Assembly: GCF_027213785.1 (NCBI RefSeq)
Contig: NZ_JAPWGO010000001.1
Span: forward strand, 252,007 to 316,006
Source: Limimaricola sp. G21655-S1
GTDB taxonomy: Bacteria > Pseudomonadota > Alphaproteobacteria > Rhodobacterales > Rhodobacteraceae
Direction: 5' to 3'
Length of the DNA: 64,000 nt
Shown here: in pieces, positions 28,696-37,741 of the stretch
Layout of the letters: every line of letters starts with the position of its first letter
How positions within the stretch are numbered: the first letter of the stretch is position 1
Program-made: the position numbers and the translations under genes
Notes under the pieces: generated by a model
Database searches by the model: none
Seen by the model: only the letters and a program-made list of their open reading frames with translations
What the model was told of the DNA's origin: nothing

Positions 28696-29933
28696 GCGAT
28701 CGGCTCCGGGCGGACCGGTCCGCCGGGGCCGTCGCACAGCAGTCGCGCCAGCCGCGCCACCTCGCTGGCGGCGTCGAACTCGGCCAGCACCCGGGCCCGC
28801 CCCTCGGCCCCCATCGCGCTACGGCGCGCCGCGTCGCCCGCGAGAGCGACCATTGCCACTGCCAGCGGCATCTCGGCTCCCGGCGGCACCAGAAGGCCGG
28901 AACGGCCGTCATCGACCAGTTCGGTCACGCCGCCCACCTGGGTGGCGATCACCGGCCGGCCAGCGGCCATCGCCTCCATCAGCACCACCGGTACCCCTTC
29001 GGCGAAAGAGGGAAGGATCAGAACGCCCGTCTCCTTCAGAATCCGTGCCACCTCGGCCTGTCCCTTGTAGCCGTGGAACCGCACCGCGGCTTCGAGGCCG
29101 AGTTGGCGAGCCATGGCCTCGAACGCCGCGCGGTTCTCTCCGTCGCCCACGAGGTCGAGCGTCAGCTCCGGTCGCCTAGCCCTTGACTGCGCCAGAGCCT
29201 CCAACAGCACCGGCACGCCCTTGACCGCCGTCAGCCGACCGATGAAGAGCATCCGGTCCTCGGGCGGGGGCGGAGCATCTGCATAGAGATCCGGGTCAAC
29301 GCCGCAATGCACCACGTGCAGCTTGTGCCAGTGGGCGGGGTCCGAGAACAGCATTGCCTGCGACCGCGCGAAATCCGAGATGCAGGCAACGAAGCGCGCA
29401 CGCGCGATCTTCTCGCCCAAGGCCCAGTGTTCCGGGGCGAAGAAGATGTCCGGGCCGTGCAGGGTGAAGCTGTGCGGAATGCCCGATATCTCGGAAGCGA
29501 GCATCGCGACGGTGCCGGAGGATTTGGCGATGTGGTTGTGCAGATGGGTGATGCCGCGCGCCTTCATGCGTTGTGCCAGGACCAGCGCCTCACCGAAATA
29601 GATCAGGTTGTAGATGCGGCCCCGCAGCCCCTTGGGGGCCGTGCGCCATGCCAGCGCCAAGGCACGCAGGAAACGGCCCGGGTTCCGCAATGCCGACAGC
29701 TTGGCCCGGGTCATGCGCCACGGGTTCAGCGCGGCCTCCAACAGGTGAAAGGTTGCCGCGGCCTCGGCGCGCTGCTCGGGGCCGACATGGTGCGACGGGT
29801 CGGTGCGCCGCACCGAGGCGGTCTCGACCGCGACACCGAGGTGGCGCAGCGCCGCGACCTCGCGCTGGATGAAGGTGTCGGTGGCGCGGGGGTACTCCCC
29901 GGTAAGCCACATCACCGGTCCGAGGCCGGTCAT
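28692..29933 (-). CDS. Glycosyltransferase family 4 (WcaL/AmsK-like)
   Basis: A 413-aa GT-B retaining enzyme. The N-terminal half has MWLTGEYPRATDTFIQREV and HNHIAKSSGTVAM. The C-terminal nucleotide-sugar half has LFIGRLTAVKGVPVLLEAL, LVGDGENRAAFE and the E-x7-E motif in SFAEGVPVVLMEAMAAGRPV. It closely resembles colanic-acid-type transferases that act on lipid-linked oligosaccharides. Overlaps of four bases on both sides (ATGA with the epimerase gene upstream and the GT2 gene downstream) indicate a coupled operon. Confidence 0.9.
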   Translation of the reverse strand: MTGLGPVMWLTGEYPRATDTFIQREVAALRHLGVAVETASVRRTDPSHHVGPEQRAEAAATFHLLEAALNPWRMTRAKLSALRNPGRFLRALALAWRTAPKGLRGRIYNLIYFGEALVLAQRMKARGITHLHNHIAKSSGTVAMLASEISGIPHSFTLHGPDIFFAPEHWALGEKIARARFVACISDFARSQAMLFSDPAHWHKLHVVHCGVDPDLYADAPPPPEDRMLFIGRLTAVKGVPVLLEALAQSRARRPELTLDLVGDGENRAAFEAMARQLGLEAAVRFHGYKGQAEVARILKETGVLILPSFAEGVPVVLMEAMAAGRPVIATQVGGVTELVDDGRSGLLVPPGAEMPLAVAMVALAGDAARRSAMGAEGRARVLAEFDAASEVARLARLLCDGPGGPVRPEPIA

Positions 29934-30871
29934 GCCCGGGCCCGCCGCGCATCAGCCACCGCCACCTCGAACCCGGCTTCGGCCTGGAAGCCCAGCGCAT
30001 GGGCGCGGGCATTGGCGTATCGCAGCGGCATCAGCCGCGCGCGCAGTACCTCGCGTCGCAGCAGCCCCGGCGGGCGCGAGCCCAGCGGTGTCAACGCGCG
30101 GGCCGCCATGTCAAATCCGCGCCAGCCCAGCGGCAGGCCGCGCCGGCCTAGCGCTGCAAGGAAGCGCGCCCTGTCGGGGCGATCATCGTCGAGCGCATGG
30201 ATCGGTTCGATTGTCTGCGCCTGTGGCCGGGTCGCCGCGAGCACGAGGATCTGCGCGGCATGCGGCAGCCAGCACAGCGGCAACTCGCCCGCGTGGCGCG
30301 GCCCGAGGACCAGCCGCCCCAGTTCGATCCCCATATGCGCGTTCCACAGCCGACCCGGCCCGAAAATCGCCCCGGGCCGGACGATCCGAAGCTGCGCGCC
30401 GTATCGCGCCGAGATTTCGCACGCGTCTCTCTCCTGCGCGAGCTTGGCGCGGGTATAGGCGTCGCGCCGCTCGGGGTGTGGCTCGACGGGCGTCGCCTCG
30501 TCCACGAGGGCAAATGGCGCGAGATCTTGGGTTCCCAGCACCGAGATCGAGCTGACCAGAACCAGCCTTGCGCCGGCCTGCGCGGCCCGCTGCAACAGCG
30601 CGGCACTCGGCGTTACCGTATCACGGGCCTGCGCCGCGTCATCGCCCGACATCCGCGCGGCGGCATGGATCACCGCCGCCGCGCCGTCGAGCGGTGGCAG
30701 CTCGCGGCGCAGATCGGCGCGGATCACCTCGATGCCGGGATCGGTCGCCCAGGCCTCGGGTGGATCGCCGCGCAGGATCGCACGCACCGGAAAGTTCTCT
30801 TCCCGTGCCCGCGCGACCACGGCGCGGCCCAGGAACCCACCCGCCCCGGTGACGGCGATCACGTCGCCCAC
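29930..30871 (-). CDS. NAD-dependent epimerase/dehydratase (extended SDR)
   Basis: A 313-aa protein with Rossmann motif AVTGAGGFLGRAVVARA, VIHAAARMSG, and SSISVLGTQ followed by DAYTRAKLAQE, which gives the Ser-Tyr-xxx-Lys set (the Tyr is in DAYTRAK). RPGAIFGPG is the usual extended-SDR substrate-side motif. It probably modifies a nucleotide sugar for this locus, but the substrate is not readable. The start is GTG (30871), and its 5' end overlaps the Gfo/Idh gene by 13 nt. Confidence 0.85.
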   Translation of the reverse strand: MGDVIAVTGAGGFLGRAVVARAREENFPVRAILRGDPPEAWATDPGIEVIRADLRRELPPLDGAAAVIHAAARMSGDDAAQARDTVTPSAALLQRAAQAGARLVLVSSISVLGTQDLAPFALVDEATPVEPHPERRDAYTRAKLAQERDACEISARYGAQLRIVRPGAIFGPGRLWNAHMGIELGRLVLGPRHAGELPLCWLPHAAQILVLAATRPQAQTIEPIHALDDDRPDRARFLAALGRRGLPLGWRGFDMAARALTPLGSRPPGLLRREVLRARLMPLRYANARAHALGFQAEAGFEVAVADARRARA

Positions 30872-31971
30872 GGCATCGGCTCCATGGGTTCGCAGCGCGT
30901 TTTCATGTCGCGCACGGCCCCCTCCTGGATCGCCAGCGTCACCTCGGTCAGGTGCAGCGCGTAGTCTCCGGCGAGGCGGCTCTCGCGGCCTGCCGCGATG
31001 GCGTCGAGCATCTCGGCGGGCCCAAGCGCGAAGTCCATCCGCGCCGCACCACGGCGGCGGGGCTTCGGCTGATGCGTGCCCTTGAGCGATACGTCGCGCG
31101 CCAGCGGGCTTTCCAGCAGGCGGCGACGCAGCCGCATCCGTCGGCGAAACCGCACCGGCGCGTGGTTGTCCCAGGCACGGCCCACTTCGATCACGCCCTC
31201 ATCGCCGAAGATCCGTAGCCGATGGTCGTGCGGCGCCGCGATCGAGCAGGTGAGCCGCGCCACCGGGCCGCTTTCGAAGAACAGCGCCGCGACCGAGAAG
31301 TCCGGCGCCGCATGCCGCAGCCCGGGCTTGTCGGGAACGACCTCGGCCGCAGCCGAGACCACGCGGCGCACCGGCCCCAGATGCGCGATCAGCCAGGACA
31401 GCCAGTAGCCCGCATGTTCCAGCGTGCAGCCGGTGGCGAACTCGTCCTCGGCGGGCCAGGGCGCCCCGCTCTCGCTCTTCCAGTCGCGATAGGGCGCCTG
31501 CGGGATGAAGCCGTCATCGAGCTCGGCATAGATCAGCCGCGGCGTACCGCCGACGCCCATGCGCAGCGCCCGTCCCAGCCCCTGCGCGGACTGCGACAAT
31601 ACCGACGAGGGTGCCGAGGCCAGCTGCCGACCGCGGGAGCGGGCGAGATCGTGCAGCGACTGGGCGGTCTCCATGTCGGTGACCAGCGGCTTTTCGGACC
31701 AGACGTGGCGGCGGGCGCGCAGGCAGCCGCGAATGATCGTCTCGTGGCTCTTGGGATTGGTCAGGTTCAACACGAGCCCCTCGGCGGGCAGTGCCTCGCA
31801 GGCCGCGGCCGGGTCCGGCAGCGGCGTCAGGCCCCAATGTGCACAGAAGGCAGCCTGTCGCGCGGCGTCGCGGTCATGCGCCCCCAGCACCCGGATTTCG
31901 GGATGCGCCGTCAGGCTGCGCATGTAGAGATCGGCGACATAGCCGCATCCGATCACTGTAACGTCCTTCAT
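30859..31971 (-). CDS. Gfo/Idh/MocA-family oxidoreductase
   Basis: A 370-aa NAD(P)-dependent sugar dehydrogenase-like protein: MKDVTVIGCGYVADLYMRSL at the N-terminus (Rossmann), and VWSEKPLVTD containing the catalytic-type Lys of the EKP motif. The C-terminal part is the usual alpha/beta domain. It would oxidise a nucleotide sugar or an inositol-like substrate; within this locus, precursor supply for the glycan is most likely. The start at 31971 was chosen because the frame upstream (to 32112) has low-complexity composition. It is the first gene of the - strand run and is divergent from the WecG-like gene, with 181 nt between them where promoters for both would lie. Confidence 0.85.
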   Translation of the reverse strand: MKDVTVIGCGYVADLYMRSLTAHPEIRVLGAHDRDAARQAAFCAHWGLTPLPDPAAACEALPAEGLVLNLTNPKSHETIIRGCLRARRHVWSEKPLVTDMETAQSLHDLARSRGRQLASAPSSVLSQSAQGLGRALRMGVGGTPRLIYAELDDGFIPQAPYRDWKSESGAPWPAEDEFATGCTLEHAGYWLSWLIAHLGPVRRVVSAAAEVVPDKPGLRHAAPDFSVAALFFESGPVARLTCSIAAPHDHRLRIFGDEGVIEVGRAWDNHAPVRFRRRMRLRRRLLESPLARDVSLKGTHQPKPRRRGAARMDFALGPAEMLDAIAAGRESRLAGDYALHLTEVTLAIQEGAVRDMKTRCEPMEPMPWAT

Positions 31972-32152
31972 CGCGGCGCGGCTCCGTTGTGTCGCATCGG
32001 GCTCTGGCACGCTTGCCGGTCCGGAGCCGCTCGGTACAGAAGGGAGATGGCGACAATCGGGCGGCCAAGGTTCCCCGCCCGTATCGCTAAGCGAGTGCGG
32101 CGGGCGCGCCAAGGGGCCGGATCGCGATCCGGCGGAGCCAGAGGAAAGAGCG
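31972..32152. promoter_or_regulatory. Divergent intergenic region, presumed promoters for both operons
   Basis: 181 nt between the Gfo/Idh gene (- strand) and the WecG-like gene (+ strand). A good ribosome-binding site (GAGGAAAGAG) precedes the + strand ATG. I see no convincing -35/-10 pairs or operator palindromes, so the regulatory role is inferred from gene direction only. Confidence 0.35.
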
Positions 32153-32905
32153 ATGGAATTCGATCACGGCGCCGGGCTGGTCCGGGTGAACATCACCGAT
32201 CAGGCGGCGCTCTTGGCCGAAATCGGTGCGCGTTTCGCGGCGCGACGCGGCTTCGCGCTGGCTACGCTCAACCTCGACCATCTGGTGAAGCTGCGTGCTG
32301 ACGCGGGCTTTCGCGCAGCCTATGCGGCTCAGGACCTCGTGACGGCCGACGGCAACCCGGTGGTCTGGCTGTCGCGTCTGGCAGGTTGCCAAGTGGCGCT
32401 TCTACCCGGTGCCGACCTGATCGTGCCGCTCGCGCGATTGGCGGCGGCTCGGGGCGTTCGGGTGGCCTTTATCGGTAGTACGGAGGACAGCCTCCGGCGG
32501 GCGGCGGATGCGTTGGCGCGGCAGGTGCCGGGATTGGAGGTGGTGGAGCGAATCGCGCCGCCGATGGGCTTCGATCCCGACGGGGAGGCTGCCGATGCCG
32601 CGCTTGATTCGGTGGCCCGGAGCGGCGCCGGTCTCGTGTTTCTCGCGTTGGGCGCGCCCAAGCAGGAGCGGCTGGCGGCGCGGGGCCGGGCGCGGCATCC
32701 GCAGCTGGGCTTCGTCTCGATCGGCGCCGGGCTCGATTTCCTCGCGGGCCACCAGCGTCGGGCGCCATCATTGGTGCGGCGGCTGGCGCTCGAATGGCTC
32801 TGGCGCGCGGCCTCAAACCCCTCCCGCCTTGCCGGGCGATATGCGCGCTGCGCCGCGATCCTGCCGGGCGAGGCGTTCAGGGCGTGGCGGCTGCGAAGCC
32901 GTTGA
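32153..32905 (+). CDS. WecG/TagA/CpsF-family glycosyltransferase
   Basis: A 250-aa GT26 enzyme with the typical sequence [29 protein letters not shown] (Thr-Ala-Asp motif), [27 protein letters not shown] and [14 protein letters not shown]. The family transfers N-acetylmannosaminuronic acid or similar sugars to the lipid-linked repeat. A GAGGAAAGAG site sits 3 nt before the ATG. It is probably the last enzyme of the polysaccharide locus; the following ABC transporter could still belong to it. Confidence 0.88.
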   Translation: MEFDHGAGLVRVNITDQAALLAEIGARFAARRGFALATLNLDHLVKLRADAGFRAAYAAQDLVTADGNPVVWLSRLAGCQVALLPGADLIVPLARLAAARGVRVAFIGSTEDSLRRAADALARQVPGLEVVERIAPPMGFDPDGEAADAALDSVARSGAGLVFLALGAPKQERLAARGRARHPQLGFVSIGAGLDFLAGHQRRAPSLVRRLALEWLWRAASNPSRLAGRYARCAAILPGEAFRAWRLRSR

Positions 32906-33032
32906 GAGGCGTTCCCATCGGTTCCGGCCGACAGCCCTGTGCGCTGATGCGCGGAGATCGCGGTATCGCCGGGGTTTCGTGTGCAACGGCCCGCCGTTAT
33001 CGTCCCGGCAATTCCATAGAAGGCTCCGTAGC

Positions 33033-33962
33033 ATGGCCCCCATCGTGTCGGTCCGTGACCTGACCAAGACCTATGCGGGCGGTTTCACCGCCCTCGACGG
33101 CGTGTCGCTCGATATCGAGGAGGGCGAAATCATCGCGCTGCTCGGACCGAACGGTGCTGGCAAGACGACGCTGATCTCGACGATCTGCGGCATCACCATG
33201 CCCACGGGCGGCACCGTCGAGGTCGGCGGCCACGACGTGGTGCGCGACTGGCGGCAGGCCCGCGACCTGATCGGGCTGGTGCCGCAGGAGATCGCGCTCG
33301 AGCCGTTTTCGACCGTGTGGAACAACGTGCGCTTCACCCGCGGCCTGTTCGACCGGCCGCGCGACGATGCGCATCTGGAGCGGCTGCTGCGCGACCTGTC
33401 GCTCTGGGAAAAGCGCGACGCCAAGGTGATGGAACTGTCGGGCGGCATGAAGCGCCGGGTGCTGATCGCCAAGGCGCTGAGCCATGGCCCACGAATACTG
33501 TTTCTCGACGAGCCGACGGCCGGCGTCGACGTGGAACTCAGGCGCGACATGTGGCGCGTGGTCGAACGGCTGCGCGGGGAGGGGGTCACGATCATCCTCA
33601 CCACCCATTACATCGAGGAGGCCGAGGCCATCGCCGACCGGATCGGCGTCATCTCCAAGGGCCGGATCATGCTGGTCGAACGGACCGAGGACCTGATGCG
33701 GCGGCTGGGCCGCAAGGAGCTCCGGATCGAGCTGGCCGAGCCGGTGGAGGCGCTGCCCGACACGTTGCGCCGCGAAGGGCTGGAGCGGGTCGATGGCGGC
33801 CAGGCGCTGGTCTATACCTATGACACGCATGCCGAGCGCACCGGCATCACCGCGCTTCTCGCCGATCTGCAGGCGGCCGGTCTGCAGCTGGCCGATCTCT
33901 CCACATCCAATTCTAGCCTCGAAGAGATTTTCGTCGGACTGGTGAAGGAGGACGCGGCATGA
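33033..33962 (+). CDS. ABC-2 type transporter, ATP-binding subunit
   Basis: A 309-aa nucleotide-binding subunit: Walker [11 protein letters not shown]-loop [10 protein letters not shown], signature LSGGMKRRV, Walker [13 protein letters not shown] and H-loop TTHYIEEAE. The C-terminal about 80 residues form the extra domain seen in NodI/YadG-like exporters. Its stop overlaps the ATG of the permease gene (ATGA), so the two make one exporter. Export of a glycan or other compound from the neighbouring locus is possible, but this pair also occurs as a stand-alone system. The start at 33033 was chosen at the family N-terminus ([14 protein letters not shown]), with AGAAGG upstream. Confidence 0.93.
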   Translation: MAPIVSVRDLTKTYAGGFTALDGVSLDIEEGEIIALLGPNGAGKTTLISTICGITMPTGGTVEVGGHDVVRDWRQARDLIGLVPQEIALEPFSTVWNNVRFTRGLFDRPRDDAHLERLLRDLSLWEKRDAKVMELSGGMKRRVLIAKALSHGPRILFLDEPTAGVDVELRRDMWRVVERLRGEGVTIILTTHYIEEAEAIADRIGVISKGRIMLVERTEDLMRRLGRKELRIELAEPVEALPDTLRREGLERVDGGQALVYTYDTHAERTGITALLADLQAAGLQLADLSTSNSSLEEIFVGLVKEDAA

Positions 33963-34720
33963 ACTTCGGCGCCGTATCCGCGATCTACAGGGCCGAGATG
34001 GCTCGCTTCTTCCGTACGCTGCTGCAGAGCTTCATCTCGCCGGTGATTTCGACTTCGCTCTATTTCGTGGTGTTCGGCTCAGCCATCGGCGGCCGCATCC
34101 AGGAGGTCGAGGGCATCGCCTATGCCGCCTTCATCGTGCCGGGGCTCGTCATGCTCTCGGTGATGACGCAGGCCACCTCGAATGCCAGCTTCGCGATCTA
34201 TTTCCCGAAGTTCATCGGCACGATGTACGAGTATCTCTCGGCCCCGATCAGCTTCTTCGAGATCACGCTGGGCTTCGTGGGCGCGGCGGCGACCAAGGCG
34301 CTGTTCATCGGGCTGGTGATCCTCGCCACCGCGACGCTCTTCGTCGATCTCACGATCCTGCATCCGGTCTCGATGCTGGCCTTCCTGATCCTGACCTGCA
34401 TCAGCTTCTCGCTATTGGGCTTCATCATCGGCATATGGGCCAAGAATTTCGAGCAGCTTCAGCTGATCCCGCTTCTGGTGATCACGCCGCTCGTCTTCCT
34501 CGGCGGCAGTTTCTACTCGATCTCGATGCTGCCTCCGGCTTGGCAGGTGGTCACCCGCTTCAACCCCGTGGTGTATCTGATCTCCGGCTTCCGCTGGTCC
34601 TTCTTCGGGCAGGCCGACGTGCCGATCGGGGTGAGCCTTCTGGCGATCTCGGGCTTCACCGCGCTGTGCCTCGGGATCATCTGGCTGATCTTCCGCACTG
34701 GCTGGCGGATCCGCTCCTGA
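33959..34720 (+). CDS. ABC-2 type transporter permease (YadH-like)
   Basis: A 253-aa inner-membrane protein with six hydrophobic segments and the ABC-2 opening [20 protein letters not shown], then [20 protein letters not shown], the conserved ABC-2 motif region. The [16 protein letters not shown] segment near residue 180 is characteristic of the YadH/NodJ group. Translationally coupled to its ATPase gene by a four-base overlap. Confidence 0.92.
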   Translation: MNFGAVSAIYRAEMARFFRTLLQSFISPVISTSLYFVVFGSAIGGRIQEVEGIAYAAFIVPGLVMLSVMTQATSNASFAIYFPKFIGTMYEYLSAPISFFEITLGFVGAAATKALFIGLVILATATLFVDLTILHPVSMLAFLILTCISFSLLGFIIGIWAKNFEQLQLIPLLVITPLVFLGGSFYSISMLPPAWQVVTRFNPVVYLISGFRWSFFGQADVPIGVSLLAISGFTALCLGIIWLIFRTGWRIRS

Positions 34721-34758
34721 CCTTGTGATGGGGCAGGGCGGGGCCTAGATGTCGGAGC

Positions 34759-35553
34759 ATGATGCACTGGCTGCCGTTCCGCCCCAAGGGCCCCGTCGTT
34801 TCCGTCATTCGCCTGCAGGGCGCCATCGGCATCGCCGGGCGTGGCCTCGACGATGCGGGCACGGCCGCGATGATCGAGAAGGCGTTCAAGCGCGGCAAGC
34901 CCGCCGCCGTCGCCATCGAGATCAACTCGCCCGGCGGCTCGCCGGTGCAATCGGCGCTGATCGCCGCGCGAATCCGCCGGCTGTCGGAGGAAAAGGGCGT
35001 GCCGGTGCTGGCTTTCGTCGAGGACGTCGCGGCCTCGGGCGGCTACTGGCTCGCGGCGGCGGCGGACGAGATTTTCGCCGATCGCGGCTCGATTATAGGC
35101 TCGATCGGGGTGATATCTGCGGGCTTCGGCGCGCATGAGCTGCTCGAGCGCAAGGGCATCGAGCGGCGCGTGCATACCGCCGGCAAGTCGAAGAGCTTTC
35201 TCGACCCGTTCCGCCCCGAAAAGCCCGAGGATGTGGCCCGGCTGGAGCGCTGGCTCTCCGAGATGCACGACTACTTCATCGACCACGTGAAGAGCCGTCG
35301 TGGCGCCCGGATCGCCGATGACCCGGACCTGTTCACCGGCGAGATATGGATCGGCCAGAAGGCGGTCGAGAAGGGGCTTGCCGACGGGATCGGCCATCTC
35401 GTGCCGACCCTCAAGGCGCGGTTCGGCGACAAGGTGCGGCTGCGGCGCTATGCCAAGCGGCGGCCCTTCCTGAGCCGCTTCGGCGCGGCGCTGGCCGGGG
35501 AGACGATGGGCATGATCGAGGAGCGCGCGGGTTTCGCCCGCTTCGGTCTTTGA
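34759..35553 (+). CDS. S49-family signal-peptide-peptidase-like serine protease (SppA/SohB type)
   Basis: A 264-aa short-form S49 peptidase: INSPGGSPVQS, then VAASGGYWLAAAAD with nucleophile Ser93, SIIGSIGVISAGF, and AGKSKSFLDPFRP with Lys143/Lys145 as general-base candidates. It has no obvious N-terminal membrane anchor, like other short members. It should cleave leftover signal peptides or membrane-protein fragments. A TCGGAG site precedes the ATG. The stop overlaps the next small gene (TGATG), and that gene overlaps the antiporter, giving a tight operon. Confidence 0.9.
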   Translation: MMHWLPFRPKGPVVSVIRLQGAIGIAGRGLDDAGTAAMIEKAFKRGKPAAVAIEINSPGGSPVQSALIAARIRRLSEEKGVPVLAFVEDVAASGGYWLAAAADEIFADRGSIIGSIGVISAGFGAHELLERKGIERRVHTAGKSKSFLDPFRPEKPEDVARLERWLSEMHDYFIDHVKSRRGARIADDPDLFTGEIWIGQKAVEKGLADGIGHLVPTLKARFGDKVRLRRYAKRRPFLSRFGAALAGETMGMIEERAGFARFGL

Positions 35554-35732
35554 TGCTGATCAAGATCGTCACGCTGTTTCTGGTGGGCATGGTGGTGCTC
35601 GCGATGTTCGGAAAGCTGCGGCTCCCGAAGCCCAAGGGTCCGAAGGGCCTGCTCGGGCGGGGGAACTGCGCCGCCTGCGGGCGGCCGAGGATAGGCAAGG
35701 GGCCCTGCCCCTGCGGAAAGGACAGGACCTGA
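35553..35732 (+). CDS. Small membrane protein with a Cys-rich tail (unknown)
   Basis: A 59-aa protein: one hydrophobic helix (MLIKIVTLFLVGMVVLAMFG), a basic Pro/Lys/Gly linker, then NCAACGRPRIGKGPCPCGKD with CxxC and CPC pairs that could bind one zinc. It overlaps the S49 peptidase stop at its start and the antiporter start at its end by one base each (TGATG and TGATGG), so translation is coupled. I do not recognise a named family. It looks like a membrane-anchored zinc-ribbon-like adaptor of the S49/antiporter operon. Confidence 0.7.
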   Translation: MLIKIVTLFLVGMVVLAMFGKLRLPKPKGPKGLLGRGNCAACGRPRIGKGPCPCGKDRT

Positions 35733-36682
35733 TGGATTGGCTGATGGTGGCGGCGGGGCTGGTGCTCCTCGTCTTCGCGGGCGACGCTTTGGTGAAGGGC
35801 GCGGTGAATTTGGCGCTGCGCCTAGGCATACCGGCGTTGATCGTGTCGCTGACCGTGGTGGCCTTCGGCACCTCGGCGCCGGAGCTGCTGGTTTCCGTGG
35901 ACGCGATCCTCAAGGGCACTCCCGGCATCGCGCTGGGCAATGTCGTCGGCTCGAACGTCGCCAACGTGCTGCTGGTCCTCGGCATTCCCGCCCTGATCAC
36001 CACGCTGCACGCCAGCGGCGGCTCGGACACCCGGTCAAGCTTCCTGCAGATGATGGGGGCCACCTTCCTGTTCATGGCGCTGGCCTTCACCGGCGTGCTG
36101 TCCTGGGGCGCGGGCCTGCTGCTGCTGGCGGCGCTGGCGGCGATGCTGATCTATGCCGCCCGCGTGGCGCACAAGCACCGCAACGGCAATGGCGGCGAGC
36201 TCTCCGAGGAGGAGGTCGAGGGCGCCGACCCGAGGATGCGCGGCTGGAAGGTCGCGGCCTATCTGCTGGCGGGTGTCATCGGTCTGCCGGTGGGCGCCGA
36301 CCTGCTGGTGACGGGCGCGGTGTCCATCGCCGAGACCTTCGGCGTCTCGGATGCCGCCATCGGTCTCACCCTCGTCGCGATCGGCACATCTCTACCGGAG
36401 CTTGCAACGACCGTCATGGCCGCTATCCGTCGGGAAGCCGATGTGGCGATGGGCAACGTGATTGGATCGAACATGTTCAACCTTCTTGGAATTCTGGGCG
36501 TGGCGAGCCTCGTGGGACCGATCCCCGTGGGCGCCGAGTTCCTCGGCTTCGACCTGTGGGTGATGCTGGCGGCCTCGCTGCTGCTGGTGCCCTTCGTCTA
36601 CTGGGGGCGCGACGTGACGCGCGGCTGGGGCGTTGCGCTGACCGCGCTCTACGTCGCCTATGGCGTGACGGTGCTGGCATGA
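35732..36682 (+). CDS. Calcium/sodium antiporter (CaCA family, YrbG-like)
   Basis: A 316-aa protein with ten hydrophobic segments in two inverted halves, each with an alpha-repeat: VAFGTSAPELLVSVDA (first) and VAIGTSLPELATTVMA (second), plus GNVVGSNVANVL and GNVIGSNMFNLLG. The acidic residues in these repeats bind the exchanged cations. The hydrophilic loop between the halves carries SEEEVEG. Its ATG overlaps the preceding stop. The SDR gene overlaps its end by four bases. Confidence 0.93.
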   Translation: MDWLMVAAGLVLLVFAGDALVKGAVNLALRLGIPALIVSLTVVAFGTSAPELLVSVDAILKGTPGIALGNVVGSNVANVLLVLGIPALITTLHASGGSDTRSSFLQMMGATFLFMALAFTGVLSWGAGLLLLAALAAMLIYAARVAHKHRNGNGGELSEEEVEGADPRMRGWKVAAYLLAGVIGLPVGADLLVTGAVSIAETFGVSDAAIGLTLVAIGTSLPELATTVMAAIRREADVAMGNVIGSNMFNLLGILGVASLVGPIPVGAEFLGFDLWVMLAASLLLVPFVYWGRDVTRGWGVALTALYVAYGVTVLA

Positions 36683-37461
36683 AGGCGCGGGCACTCGTCA
36701 CCGGCGCGGGCGCGCGGTTGGGCCGCGCCATGGCGCTCGATCTGGGGCGCCGCGGCTTCGACGTGATCGTGCATTACAACACCTCCAGGGGCCCCGCCGA
36801 GGAGGTGGTGGCCGAGATTCGCGCCATGGGCCGCGAGGCGCATGCGCTGGAGGCCGACCTGCTCGACGAGGCGGCGACCCAGGCGCTGGTGCCGCGTGCC
36901 GTGGAGGCGCTGGGCGGGCCGATCACCTGCCTCGTCAACTCCGCCTCGATCTTCGAATATGACAGCATCGAGAGCGCGACCCGCGAAAGCTGGGACCGCC
37001 ATATCGAAAGCAACCTGCGCGCGCCCTTCGTGCTGACCCAGAGGGTCGCCGAGGGGATCACCGCGCCGGGCCGCGATGCGCGGGGCGAGCCGGTGGCGCA
37101 GGGCCTCGTCGTCAACATCATCGACCAGCGGGTGCGCAAGCTGACGCCGGATTTCATGTCCTACACCATCGCCAAGATGGGGCTCTGGGCCTTCACCCGC
37201 ACCGCCGCGCAGGCGCTGGCACCGCGGCTGCGCGTCAACGCCATAGGCCCCGGCCCGACGCTGCAGGGTGCGAAGCAGAGCGACGAGCACTATGCCGCGC
37301 AGCGCGCCAACACCGTGCTACAGCGCGGCTCCAACCCCGAGGACATCTGCGCGGCGCTGGGCTACTTCCTCGACGCGCCCGGCGTCACCGGGCAGCTTCT
37401 CTGCGTCGATGGCGGCCAGCATCTGGGCTGGCAGACGCCCGATATCCAAGGTCACAACTGA
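36679..37461 (+). CDS. Short-chain dehydrogenase/reductase (FolM/pteridine-reductase-like)
   Basis: A 260-aa SDR: ALVTGAGARLGRAMALDL (the RLG variant of the cofactor loop is common in pteridine reductases), LVNSASIFEYD, Tyr in DFMSYTIAKMG (YxxxK), and NAIGPGPTLQG. Pteridine or dihydromonapterin reduction is a reasonable guess, not proven. The start ATG overlaps the antiporter stop (ATGA). A large hairpin follows three nucleotides after its stop codon. Confidence 0.82.
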   Translation: MKARALVTGAGARLGRAMALDLGRRGFDVIVHYNTSRGPAEEVVAEIRAMGREAHALEADLLDEAATQALVPRAVEALGGPITCLVNSASIFEYDSIESATRESWDRHIESNLRAPFVLTQRVAEGITAPGRDARGEPVAQGLVVNIIDQRVRKLTPDFMSYTIAKMGLWAFTRTAAQALAPRLRVNAIGPGPTLQGAKQSDEHYAAQRANTVLQRGSNPEDICAALGYFLDAPGVTGQLLCVDGGQHLGWQTPDIQGHN

Positions 37462-37463
37462 TC

Positions 37464-37510
37464 TTGCGCACGGCCCCGTCCACCGGTTCGTCCACCGGGG
37501 CTGTGCGCAA
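37464..37510 (+). terminator. 15-bp hairpin after the SDR gene
   Basis: TTGCGCACGGCCCCG (37464-37478) pairs with CGGGGCTGTGCGCAA (37496-37510) with one G-T wobble; the 17-nt loop holds part of a tandem CGTCCACCGG repeat. It starts three nt after the SDR stop. No T-tract follows, so it may terminate with Rho or protect the 3' end of the operon transcript. Confidence 0.5.
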
Positions 37511-37651
37511 TCCATCCGATCGCGGCGTGGGGATGAAATCTTCGCGATCCCCTCGGGTTTCCCCTGCGAAAACAGCGGATTGGCGGCGCCCAAAAAACAG
37601 GCATATTCATCAACCCCCTGACTCTCCAAGCCGAATCCACACCCTCCCGGC

Positions 37652-37688
37652 GCTGTCCACCAGCTTATCCCCAGAAACGGTGGACAGC
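37652..37688. repeat. 10-bp inverted repeat upstream of uvrC
   Basis: GCTGTCCACC and GGTGGACAGC flank a 17-nt centre that contains TTATCCCCA, one mismatch from the DnaA-box consensus. GTCCACC occurs three times in this 280-nt gap. It lies about 55-90 nt before the uvrC ATG, in the position of an operator. Confidence 0.4.
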
Positions 37689-37741
37689 TTTGCACATGGC
37701 GTTGGGACAACTAGATTGCAGGGCCCGCGCATGATGCCGAT

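Noticed and set aside
37652-37688. Replication-origin-like site (DnaA-box-like TTATCCCCA)
   Set aside because: A single imperfect box without AT-rich unwinding sequence or nearby dnaA/dnaN; kept only as a possible operator.
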